DNA of 64,000 nucleotides from Sporosarcina sp. FSL K6-1508 (GTDB taxonomy: Bacteria; Bacillota; Bacilli; Bacillales_A; Planococcaceae): positions 3,731,001-3,795,000 of the forward strand of contig NZ_JBBOXF010000001.1 of NCBI RefSeq assembly GCF_038007465.1. Reading direction: 5' to 3'. This document shows, one piece after another, positions 54,947 to 62,535 of the stretch (its first letter is position 1; each line of letters starts with the position of its first letter). The translations under genes were made by a program, and so were the position numbers. Under the pieces are notes generated by a model, which saw nothing but the letters and a program-made list of their open reading frames with translations, made no database searches and was not told the DNA's origin.

Positions 54947-55004
54947 GTGAGCTATTACGCACTCTTTAAGTGATGGCTGCTTCTAAGCCAACATCCGCTG
55001 TAGG
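54941..55004 (-). ncRNA. RNA element mimicking the 23S rRNA GTPase-associated centre (L11-binding domain)
   Basis: The core 54947-54996 reads, on the minus strand, GGATGTTGGC TTAGAAGCAG, then CCATCACTTA AAGAGTGCGT, then AATAGCTCAC. This is 50 nt with about three differences from E. coli 23S 1055-1104 as I recall it; some of these (GAGTGCG) match the Bacillus version. The L11 and thiostrepton contact loops (A1067 and A1095 equivalents) are intact. The flanking stem is not rRNA-like but still pairs: AGCG with CGTT and CCT with AGG. Transcription could start right at its 5' end. Confidence 0.85.
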
Positions 55005-55012
55005 CAATTTTA

Positions 55013-55018
55013 ATTATA
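55013..55018 (-). promoter_or_regulatory. -10 box upstream of the 23S-like RNA
   Basis: Perfect TATAAT on the minus strand, 8 nt before the predicted first base (G at 55005). No good -35 hexamer at 16-18 nt. A direct repeat of ATTTGTC (55050-55070 region, ten to eleven nt apart) lies further upstream, suggesting an activator-dependent promoter. Confidence 0.55.
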
Positions 55019-55126
55019 TCTGTTAAATAGCACAATAGATACACTAATATTTCGACAAATTTAGACAAATGAAAAAACGACCTACCTACAATCTAATCTG
55101 TGGAAGAGCCGCTTTTTACTTTCGTC

Positions 55127-55834
55127 TTATTTGCTTAACAATCCTCGGCTAACAGCCACAAAGAGTAATCCGATAGCATCCGAGTCCGTCAACGAAACGT
55201 CGTTCAACTTCTTGCGCCAGATGCTAGACAGTCCATTGTCGCCCGCTTCTAACTGTTTCAATACCTCTTCTGTAGAATCTTTAATCGCCTTTGATGTAGG
55301 TTCGTACAATTTGCTCACTCCCTCTTTTGGTGGTGCTGGGTTATTCAACTCTTTCAATTTTGCCACTATCCGGTCTTTAACTGACTGTAAGCGTCCTTCT
55401 TCAATTATTCGGTGCGGACAATTCTTACCCGACCAATCCCGATGCCATTTTACGCGATCGATTCCCCAACCGTATTGCTTCAGCACGTGAGCTACATATT
55501 CGATGGTATTTTCTTCTGCAGCAACATACTTCGGCCCGCCAGATTTCGAATAACAGATTTCAATTCCGATAGATGCCCGATTACCTTTGCCCTGACCATC
55601 CCCTGCATGATAAGCGCTTCGACTAAACGGGATGGCTTGTACGGCTTGCTTGTCATCGATAGCGACGTGATAAGCTACCACCGTATTGTTGCGAGTCATA
55701 TAAGCAATCTCGTTGGCTGCCGTAGCGTCGTTATAAGTATTGTGGATGGTCACGTATTCCGGTTTCATGGGATACGGTGCTTTTAGTTTGTAAAGTGATT
55801 CTGGGATATAGCTGTTGACGATTGTGTATGCCAT
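55127..55834 (-). CDS. Phage endolysin, N-acetylmuramoyl-L-alanine amidase
   Basis: 235 residues. Amidase_2/T7-lysozyme-like domain at about 1-160: VTIHNT and KWHRDWSGKNCPHRI hold the zinc ligands. A linker (NNPAPPKEG) and a C-terminal domain of about 65 residues follow, unlike that of the paralogue at 33803-34492. Cleaves the stem peptide from MurNAc at lysis. Starts two nt after the holin stop. Confidence 0.92.
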   Translation of the reverse strand: MAYTIVNSYIPESLYKLKAPYPMKPEYVTIHNTYNDATAANEIAYMTRNNTVVAYHVAIDDKQAVQAIPFSRSAYHAGDGQGKGNRASIGIEICYSKSGGPKYVAAEENTIEYVAHVLKQYGWGIDRVKWHRDWSGKNCPHRIIEEGRLQSVKDRIVAKLKELNNPAPPKEGVSKLYEPTSKAIKDSTEEVLKQLEAGDNGLSSIWRKKLNDVSLTDSDAIGLLFVAVSRGLLSK

Positions 55835-55835
55835 C

Positions 55836-56087
55836 TTACTTCAACCCCCGTTGTTTAAGTGCTCGCTCCTGCTTCTTTGCTTTTTCAGTCAACCTGTACG
55901 TGTTTTTATAGACGCCATAAAGCAACAAAGCAAACGGGATAAAAGCAATCAACACTGCAACAAAAGCTTCGATACTTGCTGCATTAAACCACTCGAATTT
56001 TACATTAAGTGTTCCCAAAAATAAAAGGACAGCTGATAGCCATCCCCCAAATAGTGCTATATATTGAGAAATTTTATCTTTATCCAT
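55836..56087 (-). CDS. Phage holin
   Basis: 83 residues with two hydrophobic segments (YIALFGGWLSAVLLFLGTL and FVAVLIAFIPFALLLYGVY) and a basic C-terminal tail (KAKKQERALKQRGLK). The layout fits phi-LC3/SPP1-type class II holins. Directly upstream of the amidase gene. Confidence 0.85.
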   Translation of the reverse strand: MDKDKISQYIALFGGWLSAVLLFLGTLNVKFEWFNAASIEAFVAVLIAFIPFALLLYGVYKNTYRLTEKAKKQERALKQRGLK

Positions 56088-56103
56088 TATTAATCATCCT
56101 CCA

Positions 56104-56508
56104 TCATTTTGTTATATAGTGTTGCAGTACATAATAAAGCGCACCGCCAGAACTCAACAGACCCACGACGCCTCCACTCACTTTTAAGAAGACAGTAGAC
56201 CAGGTATTGAGTTTAGCCATGCGCAATTCATGTGTTTGCGCTGTACGTGCAGATTGATATCCCATCGCATTCTCGACGATGACGAATAGCTTCTCTACCT
56301 GTTCTTTCATTGTCGTACGCGTTTCTCGACTTTCCGACATAACCGTATTTTCCAGTTTCATCGCATTGTCTTCTAGTTTCTTTAAGCGTTCATCATGGTG
56401 TTGGTCTGCTTTTTCTAGTGCCGCAATCTTTATGGCGTGGACGTCAATTTGTTCGCCTTGATGTCTAACCGTTTCAAACATAGATGATCCTATTGTTACA
56501 TCCGGCAT
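56104..56508 (-). CDS. XhlA-like coiled-coil membrane protein
   Basis: About 134 residues from the ATG at 56508; a GTG at 56520 is an alternative. Long charged coiled coil (about 25-85, with LEKADQHHDERLKKLEDNA) and one C-terminal transmembrane segment (VFLKVSGGVVGLLSSGGALYY). Same architecture and place before the holin as XhlA of PBSX. Likely a lysis accessory protein. Confidence 0.7.
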   Translation of the reverse strand: MPDVTIGSSMFETVRHQGEQIDVHAIKIAALEKADQHHDERLKKLEDNAMKLENTVMSESRETRTTMKEQVEKLFVIVENAMGYQSARTAQTHELRMAKLNTWSTVFLKVSGGVVGLLSSGGALYYVLQHYITK

Positions 56509-56544
56509 CCTTCGCTTCACTCCCCTTTCACTGTTTATGGGTAA

Positions 56545-56577
56545 ATAAAAAGAACGCCCTGGTGTGGACGTCCTTGG
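56545..56577 (-). terminator. Terminator between the 74-aa gene and the lysis genes
   Basis: AAGGACG-N12-CGTTCTT followed by TTTATTT on the minus strand. Confidence 0.6.
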
Positions 56578-56580
56578 ATA

Positions 56581-56805
56581 TTACTTTTCAAGTTTCTTGA
56601 TAAGATTTTCCCTCTGTTCTTTTGTCAACCCGTGGAAGCTATTTAACCATTCGTCCACTATTTTGTACATACCTTCGGAAGCCAAGCCGATTTTTTGGAT
56701 ATGCCCTTGTTCAATACCGATATCAACTTTACCGTTAGTCGCTACATTGAACCATGGCGATTTTGCCGAGTTGTATTGCGATAAATCTTCTTTACCGAGA
56801 ATCAT
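56581..56805 (-). CDS. Uncharacterised small prophage protein (74 aa)
   Basis: Not recognised. 74 residues from the ATG at 56805, which has GGGGGAG upstream; the frame extends to 56859 without a better start. Soluble, mixed charge (SPWFNVATNGKVDIGIEQG). Located at the end of the tail-fibre operon, where fibre chaperones or lysis helpers are often found. Confidence 0.65.
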   Translation of the reverse strand: MILGKEDLSQYNSAKSPWFNVATNGKVDIGIEQGHIQKIGLASEGMYKIVDEWLNSFHGLTKEQRENLIKKLEK

Positions 56806-56859
56806 TATAACACTCCCCCTTTTATCCACCATTCGACAAAAGAGGAAGGAATCCTTCAA

Positions 56860-56988
56860 TTACTTCTCAACCTGCCCAGCCAAATACTCCGCAACCGGAA
56901 TCTGATACTGCTCAGGTAAACTACCAATCTCACGCGCTCCTGCTTTAACCAATAGACCGTAAACTGGCACCATGTATGGAAATACCAT
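56860..56988 (-). CDS. Very small prophage protein (42 aa), CD1375/XkdX-like
   Basis: 42 residues: MVFPYMVPVYGLLVKAGARE, ending VAEYLAGQVEK. The ATG overlaps the previous stop (TAATG), so it is coupled. The pattern Y-x3-V-x-AG-R and the IPVAEYLA ending are typical of the tiny CD1375/XkdX-like proteins found after tail-fibre genes. Function unknown. Confidence 0.7.
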   Translation of the reverse strand: MVFPYMVPVYGLLVKAGAREIGSLPEQYQIPVAEYLAGQVEK

Positions 56989-57173
56989 TACTCGCCACCC
57001 CCTTTCAATTGATCTATTTCGCCTTGTTGTAACATTACTTGTTCTTGAAGCCCTGCGATTGCTTCCAATAGCATCAATACAATCGGGTCAATATTAACTA
57101 CTTCTGGGAATGCATCTTGTAATGGGCCAAGTGAACCGTCTGGCAATCTTAATCTTACTTGTGGTGTATTCAT
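56988..57173 (-). CDS. Small prophage protein (61 aa) after the fibre gene
   Basis: 61 residues. PQVRLRLPDGSLGPLQDAFP is followed by a short helix and a Gln/Glu-rich coiled coil (AIAGLQEQVMLQQGEIDQLK). Overlaps the fibre gene by 4 nt. Probably a fibre-associated accessory protein. No firm family match. Confidence 0.65.
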   Translation of the reverse strand: MNTPQVRLRLPDGSLGPLQDAFPEVVNIDPIVLMLLEAIAGLQEQVMLQQGEIDQLKGGGE

Positions 57174-58867
57174 TGTAATAACGCCCCCGATATCAACGTG
57201 ATTGGTTTATCACCTGTCCATGAAAATTTTAGTGCAATATGTTCAGCTGGCGTATCGGCTCGGAACTTGAAGTAATCTTCAACGTCCTCGCCTACTGGTG
57301 CTGAATTTTCAAGTGGTAGAGGGACGAATTGTTCCTGCTCAGTTCCCGTTGTCATGGAGATTTCAGCTGTAACTTCTTGGTCTGCGTCCCTTTGAATCCA
57401 CAATAAAACGCCCTGTGCTGATCCGCTTGGAGGTACGATTGTGTACCGCTGTGTGGATGATGCTAAAGGCGTTAGGTTTGCGTGTTTATTCAATTTGATG
57501 GTTCTGGATGATTTAAAATTATAAGTATCGGTTACTTCAACAACTATTGTGTTCTCTCCGTCTTTCAGCGATTTAAGGGATAAATCAAACGACCACGGAC
57601 CCGCTACGCCCGAATGAATTTGCACCGCTGCTTGTTCGTTTATTCGGTATTTAACTGTAACGTCGTTGCCGTCAGGGTCGCTTGATGTGCCGGACAATGT
57701 TATCTTGTCGTTGTTAATCATGTCGGCTTGGTCAGTAAATGGGTCGACGGTTAATGCTGGCGCGCGGTTAGGTACGACGTAAAAAGTGCGTTCCGCTACT
57801 ACTGATTTACCGCCTTGGTTGTCTTCGGACCATACTTCTAGGCGATGCGCTGTACCTTCCGCCAATGCCCCGGTAATTGCCGTTGCACCTTTGTATAGCT
57901 TGCCACCTTTAATCGTCAGCTGCTCGTTAAACGATAGTGCCGCACCAGTCGAAATGCCTGTCGCAATCGCTCGGGATGTGCCGCTGTTGATGCGATAGTA
58001 GACGTTGACTACGTTGCCGATGTCGGTGTCTTTTGCGTTGCCATCGATTTTGAACGTGTCGTTTTCGTATAGGGTTGCATTGCTTGGCGTGTTTAGCGTT
58101 AGCGTTGGTGCTGCATTAAGCGCCGTTATTATTACAACTCCGTCACCTAGTCCATCACTCAATACCGCGGTTGCATTTGTTCCTGCATTGTATGAACTAC
58201 CGCCCAACCCGTACTTATTAGCGTTCCCGCCATCGGCAAACCAACCACCATTTCCGCCATTGTAGCCACCACCCCCACCGGCCCCCGCCGGATTGGAGGA
58301 ACCGCCGCCGCCAAACGCGCCGTACAATCCGTCGCCAACGTTATTCCCTGCGCCTTGTCCGCCGTTAATAAATGACATGGCCTGTTGAGTCGTTGTATAT
58401 CCTGTGCCGTTACCAATTAGGCCACCGCCACCATCTCCGCACGTGGAACCATCTGAACTAGTTCTTTTGCCTCCAACGCCCGCCCCCGCGCCCGGGATAA
58501 GAAGGGCATCACTCGTAGCGCTTGAAGCGTAACCGTTGTTACCTCCGCCTCCACCCGCAATAATTAACGGCGTCTGTGTACCCCTTACGACATAAGTACC
58601 ACCCGCTCCTGGCGACGGTAAGCGCCCTGTCGCTTTTGTTCCGTTTTGTCCAACAAGCACTTTAATTTTTTCTCCTGGAACTAGTGTAATATCACCCTCA
58701 ATCACCGCGCCTTTTCCTCCCGGAGAAGTTCCGCCCTTTGCACTTCCTCCAATTGCCTTTATTCGCACCTCTTTCACACCGACGGGTACTGTCCAACTTT
58801 CAATACTCTTTGTATATGCAAACGTGTATGTCAATCTTCCTTGCGCATCTTTACCAACAACCACCAT
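57170..58867 (-). CDS. Tail fibre/adhesin with glycine-rich ALK-like domain and Ig-like repeats
   Basis: 565 residues. Residues about 10-250 are a glycine-rich domain: WTVPVGVKEVRIKAIGG, LVPGEKIKVLVGQNG and runs such as AGAGGGGGYNGGNGGW. This is the pattern of the ALK/LTK-type glycine-rich family, likely folding as a polyglycine-II bundle. Two Ig/cadherin-like repeats follow (AAPTLTLNTPSNATLYENDT at about 255; RAPALTVDPFTDQADM at about 370), then a C-terminal beta domain. Most likely the receptor-binding fibre. Confidence 0.8.
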   Translation of the reverse strand: MVVVGKDAQGRLTYTFAYTKSIESWTVPVGVKEVRIKAIGGSAKGGTSPGGKGAVIEGDITLVPGEKIKVLVGQNGTKATGRLPSPGAGGTYVVRGTQTPLIIAGGGGGNNGYASSATSDALLIPGAGAGVGGKRTSSDGSTCGDGGGGLIGNGTGYTTTQQAMSFINGGQGAGNNVGDGLYGAFGGGGSSNPAGAGGGGGYNGGNGGWFADGGNANKYGLGGSSYNAGTNATAVLSDGLGDGVVIITALNAAPTLTLNTPSNATLYENDTFKIDGNAKDTDIGNVVNVYYRINSGTSRAIATGISTGAALSFNEQLTIKGGKLYKGATAITGALAEGTAHRLEVWSEDNQGGKSVVAERTFYVVPNRAPALTVDPFTDQADMINNDKITLSGTSSDPDGNDVTVKYRINEQAAVQIHSGVAGPWSFDLSLKSLKDGENTIVVEVTDTYNFKSSRTIKLNKHANLTPLASSTQRYTIVPPSGSAQGVLLWIQRDADQEVTAEISMTTGTEQEQFVPLPLENSAPVGEDVEDYFKFRADTPAEHIALKFSWTGDKPITLISGALLQ

Positions 58868-58868
58868 A

Positions 58869-59537
58869 TCAAACTACCTCCATTACTGAAACTCCGTAAG
58901 TACTCCAGCTACCAGCTACCATTTGTCCGTCCACAATCTTCGCGTTACTCTGGGCAATGACTGCACCCTTGACATAGTCATTAACCAGTGGCTGTACGGT
59001 AATCGTGGACGCCGTGATGTCTGTAATTAGCACGTCCTCGCTGTTTGTACCGTCGTATACAGTGACTTCGGTAAACGCCACAAAGCCGACTGATACGTCC
59101 ACATTTAACACGGTTGTTCCTGCCGAACGAGGCGCGGTTAGTACCGCTGACGCCAATTGACGTATCAACTTATTCGGCTCACCGTCGAAGGTGTCTGCGA
59201 AGGTACCGCTATTGCCTGGCGCTCGACCGTCTAATTCAAGTTGTACACGCATGCGCATGATGTCGTTGTCATGACCGTCAAGGCGTTGGTGGGATTTTAG
59301 GATGCCTTGTTCTTGATTATTATCCCTTGCAGCTGAATGACCTGTACCATGTTGCAATCGTCTATATTTTGGAATAGGTTCTTTCGTAATTGGATGTAAA
59401 ACAGTGATGCCGTTGAAGTCCGTTTCATAAACGATATTCCCCTGTCCATCCTTCAAAGGGACGGGGCGACCAAATTCATCGATCTCGATGATGTCATTCA
59501 ACCATTTGGTTTGGACGTATACATATGGTTCAGCCAC
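58869..59537 (-). CDS. Tail-fibre-associated protein (222 aa)
   Basis: Not assigned to a named family. Residues 1-60 are a connector (YVYVQTKWLNDIIEIDEFGR), 65-110 a charged helical stretch with HQRLDGHDNDIMRMRVQLEL, and the C-terminal 100 residues are Ala/Thr/Val-rich beta sequence. Its place between the gpI-like gene and the fibre suggests it links the fibre to the baseplate. Confidence 0.65.
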   Translation of the reverse strand: MAEPYVYVQTKWLNDIIEIDEFGRPVPLKDGQGNIVYETDFNGITVLHPITKEPIPKYRRLQHGTGHSAARDNNQEQGILKSHQRLDGHDNDIMRMRVQLELDGRAPGNSGTFADTFDGEPNKLIRQLASAVLTAPRSAGTTVLNVDVSVGFVAFTEVTVYDGTNSEDVLITDITASTITVQPLVNDYVKGAVIAQSNAKIVDGQMVAGSWSTYGVSVMEVV

Positions 59538-59835
59538 TAGTGGTTTCCTCCTTTATTTCAATGGCAAGAAAGAATGTCACCATTAACCCATGCTCACCAT
59601 TATTAATGTTCATTGTCTTAGTACGGATTTCTCGACCATGCATGTCAATAATTACGGCATGTGTGACATGACCGATTTCCGATTCCAATTCAACGAATAT
59701 TTTTAGGGTATTACCCTGAATCTCTTTCAAGAAAATCGGGAATTCCTTTTCGATATTATCTATGGTTACTTTGGCGCCAACAATAAGCCGGTCCCAAAAT
59801 TTCAATGTTTCATCTTCTAAAAGGGATATCGCCAT
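59530..59835 (-). CDS. Uncharacterised tail-region protein (101 aa)
   Basis: 101 residues from the ATG at 59835 (GAGG upstream). Predicted beta-rich (IFLKEIQGNTLKIFVELES; HAVIIDMHGREIRTKT). The start overlaps the end of the gpI-like gene and its stop overlaps the next start. Probably a small baseplate or fibre adaptor. Confidence 0.6.
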   Translation of the reverse strand: MAISLLEDETLKFWDRLIVGAKVTIDNIEKEFPIFLKEIQGNTLKIFVELESEIGHVTHAVIIDMHGREIRTKTMNINNGEHGLMVTFFLAIEIKEETTSG

Positions 59836-59837
59836 TA

Positions 59838-60503
59838 TTAATCCTCCTCGCAATAAAAAGTCCCTGTAATTGGATACGGGACTTGGAAAGTGTATTCTTT
59901 TGCTTCAATTGTAGGAGTAGCCTTTGAAGCAACTCCGTGGATAGATGTTGTTGTGAATGTTCCGGTGATCGGGTACGGAATGGGAAATGTATATTCTTTT
60001 GGTGTGACAATTACTGTGAAACGGTCTACCTCAGCCGAATAATAAACCCTTACTCCTGCCGGTTTAATACGCTTCACCAATTGAAAGGGTATCGATTCCG
60101 CATCCTTACTTATGTTTAAAATGAGTGATGCCGGCTCTTTAAGAAAGCTATTCCAACCCTCTTCGGTATATAAAAAATCATCGCCCATATAAGCCTCGAG
60201 GATGGTGTTCATTACTTCTCCATCACCTTCGCTCATATTGACGATGAATTCTATTTTGATTAACTTCCGATAGGTGTCATCATCATAAGAACCGCGACTG
60301 ATTCCTTCATCTTTACCGAGTCTGTCGAGTCCCTTTCCAACCGCTTGATCAACGTCCCAAAACTTTTGGATAGTTGCGTAAAGCTCCTCACTGTCATCGA
60401 TGTGCTTAGCGACAAGTGATAGGGCTTTGTAGTTGTTACTGGATGGATTCTTGTCATAGTGTGATGGTAGCCGTTTAAGAATTGTATCAAGCGACAAGAT
60501 CAC
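59838..60503 (-). CDS. Baseplate wedge protein, gpI/DUF2313-like
   Basis: 221 residues. The first 165 match the position and pattern of gpI-like proteins after baseplate J (LKRLPSHYDKN, KFWDVDQAVGKGLDRLGKDE). The C-terminus carries two copies of a short motif, KEYTFPIPYPITGTF at about 178 and KEYTFQVPYPITGTF at about 208. Their DNA differs while the protein is kept, so the repeat is selected. Confidence 0.72.
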   Translation of the reverse strand: MILSLDTILKRLPSHYDKNPSSNNYKALSLVAKHIDDSEELYATIQKFWDVDQAVGKGLDRLGKDEGISRGSYDDDTYRKLIKIEFIVNMSEGDGEVMNTILEAYMGDDFLYTEEGWNSFLKEPASLILNISKDAESIPFQLVKRIKPAGVRVYYSAEVDRFTVIVTPKEYTFPIPYPITGTFTTTSIHGVASKATPTIEAKEYTFQVPYPITGTFYCEED

Positions 60504-61662
60504 TCACCTCAATTTTTGAGAAATCTGTTTCGGCAACTTGTAATCCGATTTCAATATTTTCTTCGAGATAAATAAATCCGTCTGTGGATAGTGAGATTTT
60601 CACATCTTCCACACCTTCAACTGCGAATAGACGGGATTCTAAACGAGATACAACAACGTCTTTGCTCATACCGAGACCGTTGTAGGTTACGTTATCACCC
60701 GTCCCACCGATGAAACGGACAATCTGTTCTTTAATCTGTTCATCGCCATCAATCGGATAATCAGAACGCTTGTCGACGTACACTTTCACATATACCTGAA
60801 CAGTTTCTGCGTAGGTGAATCCAATCGAACGTAATGCCCCCTTTGAATCCTTCACCTGTTCGACAGTCGAACCGAATGCACGAATACCATCTGGTTTCTT
60901 TTCAAATATCTTTTGGGCAACCTTATCAGCTTCGCCACCTAAAACGATGGTCTCGAAACAATGTGGTGGACGACCGTCAGCATCAAATTCATTTGAATCA
61001 TTCTCTATAACAAGACAAGAACGGACGCCCTCAACCTCATCTAAAACATAAGCTTCGATAGACTCAACACGTCTACTTCCTGCCTTACCAAGTGAATCAT
61101 AGTAACGACCACGAAGTTCGCCAGTCGTTTCCTCGTCCTGTCCATTTCGAAATGGCTCTTTATTTGTAACTGAATTCAGACCAACAACCGGATTAATGAT
61201 CTTCGTGATTTCTCCGGCTTCTACATTTCCGATACGTCCGTATTCAATCGCTTTTACATTGACTGTGTAGATACCGTCATTTGGCGCTTTAACTTCTGAC
61301 AATGTTTCGTACATGACGCCATAATTGGTACTGAATAAATCGCCTGCGGGTACAGTTGCACCACGGTTAAGATTTAGTTGGATGATGCCAGATGATTTAA
61401 GCCATCCTTTCTTTTTGATTACACGTTTGACGTTATTTTCAAGCGACACACCCTCTGACGTATCGACGAATCGGCTGTTATACACTTCCTCTGCCAGTTC
61501 ATTGTCTTCCGCACGCGCGTATGCAATCAACGATGTGAATTTCCCGACTGGCGACCTCTCTGATAGATTTACGTCATCGCCCCATAGCTCACGGGCCACT
61601 TCACTCATCTCCTCGAAAAAGTCCACATATCGTTTCCGCTTAAACCCTTCCGAAGTTAACAT
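60487..61662 (-). CDS. Baseplate J family protein
   Basis: About 391 residues from the ATG at 61662 (AGGAGGTG upstream). The central part (RGATVPAGDLFSTNYGV, IEYGRIGNVEAGEITKI, NKEPFRNGQDEETTGELRGR) is typical of Mu gp47/PBSX XkdT baseplate J proteins, which form the wedge around the hub. Shows that the phage has a contractile tail. Confidence 0.92.
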   Translation of the reverse strand: MLTSEGFKRKRYVDFFEEMSEVARELWGDDVNLSERSPVGKFTSLIAYARAEDNELAEEVYNSRFVDTSEGVSLENNVKRVIKKKGWLKSSGIIQLNLNRGATVPAGDLFSTNYGVMYETLSEVKAPNDGIYTVNVKAIEYGRIGNVEAGEITKIINPVVGLNSVTNKEPFRNGQDEETTGELRGRYYDSLGKAGSRRVESIEAYVLDEVEGVRSCLVIENDSNEFDADGRPPHCFETIVLGGEADKVAQKIFEKKPDGIRAFGSTVEQVKDSKGALRSIGFTYAETVQVYVKVYVDKRSDYPIDGDEQIKEQIVRFIGGTGDNVTYNGLGMSKDVVVSRLESRLFAVEGVEDVKISLSTDGFIYLEENIEIGLQVAETDFSKIEVSDLVA

Positions 61663-61990
61663 CAAAGTCACCTCCTACTTCCCTGTCTTCAGTTCGTAAT
61701 CGCAAAGATAATGAAAGTAGCCGGGTCATCCGATTGAAATTGTAATCCACTTTAATTATTTCTGTGATACGAGGTTCTTGATAGATTGCATCATAAATTG
61801 ACTGCACGATTTCGCTTTCCGTGTAACCCTTTTCTTCTAGGACTTCACGCTGAAAGCCATGGTCTTCATTCAAAAACCATTCCCCGACACGTTCATAGAT
61901 CAGATGTTTAATCGACTGGATTAGTTCATCGTCACCTTCAATGACTTCAAGTGTCCAATCGCCACTGTCATCAATTTCAAATGTCTTCAT
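61640..61990 (-). CDS. gp25-like baseplate wedge protein (gpW/XkdS type)
   Basis: 116 residues. IEGDDELIQSIKHLIYERVG and NEDHGFQREVLEEKGY place it in the gp25/gpW-like lysozyme-related baseplate family (DUF2634-like). Overlaps baseplate J by 23 nt in the typical spike-gp25-J order. Confidence 0.85.
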   Translation of the reverse strand: MKTFEIDDSGDWTLEVIEGDDELIQSIKHLIYERVGEWFLNEDHGFQREVLEEKGYTESEIVQSIYDAIYQEPRITEIIKVDYNFNRMTRLLSLSLRLRTEDREVGGDFDVNFGRV

Positions 61991-62535
61991 GATGTACCAC
62001 CCCTTGAATCTGCTGTTGTTACGACGCCGTTAGGTGCTGATATATTAATATTTTTCTTTGATGCGATATTGATATCTTCATCCGACTCTATTAAGATTTC
62101 ACTATTTTCTTTGATGATAATTCGAGCAGAAAAGTCGCGTTTCGCAATAACCAAGTCCTCTTCGTGTTCCGCGAATTCATCTAGCAGCAGTTCATTAAAT
62201 GAGCGAATACCACCTACGATTATCGCGTCATCAATTGTGTGTTGCCCTTCGGATGAGGCACCGCCACCGAATAAGAATGGGGCGATATCGCTTTGCGCGA
62301 ACATTACAACCACGTTGTCGCCAACCTTATAAGGTATCCGGATAATGAATTCACCTGTTTGCTGTGGCGCAATCGGGACTTGCATGATCATATTCTCATC
62401 GCCTGTTAACAACTTGATATCCGCGCGCATGTACTTAAGTTCAACTTTTATGATTTCTGCTATTGTGCACGTATACAAGTTGTCTGCCGTGTTTTTCTTT
62501 TGTCTTTCAAAATATCGTTCGACTTCCGCACTCAT
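61987..62535 (-). CDS. Baseplate spike protein, gpV/Gp138-like
   Basis: 182 residues from the ATG at 62535, overlapping the previous stop (TGATG). The middle part is an OB-like domain (APQQTGEFIIRIPYKVGDN; VMFAQSDIAPFLFGGG). The end is a beta-helical spike tip (IIIKENSEILIESDEDINIA, SKKNINISAP). This is the membrane-puncturing tip under the hub. Confidence 0.85.
   Translation of the reverse strand: MSAEVERYFERQKKNTADNLYTCTIAEIIKVELKYMRADIKLLTGDENMIMQVPIAPQQTGEFIIRIPYKVGDNVVVMFAQSDIAPFLFGGGASSEGQHTIDDAIIVGGIRSFNELLLDEFAEHEEDLVIAKRDFSARIIIKENSEILIESDEDINIASKKNINISAPNGVVTTADSRGGTS

Noticed and set aside
54931..55010. Full or partial rRNA operon insertion
   Set aside because: Only the 50-nt GTPase-centre domain matches 23S rRNA. 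The flanks are unrelated, so it is not an rRNA gene fragment of ordinary kind.
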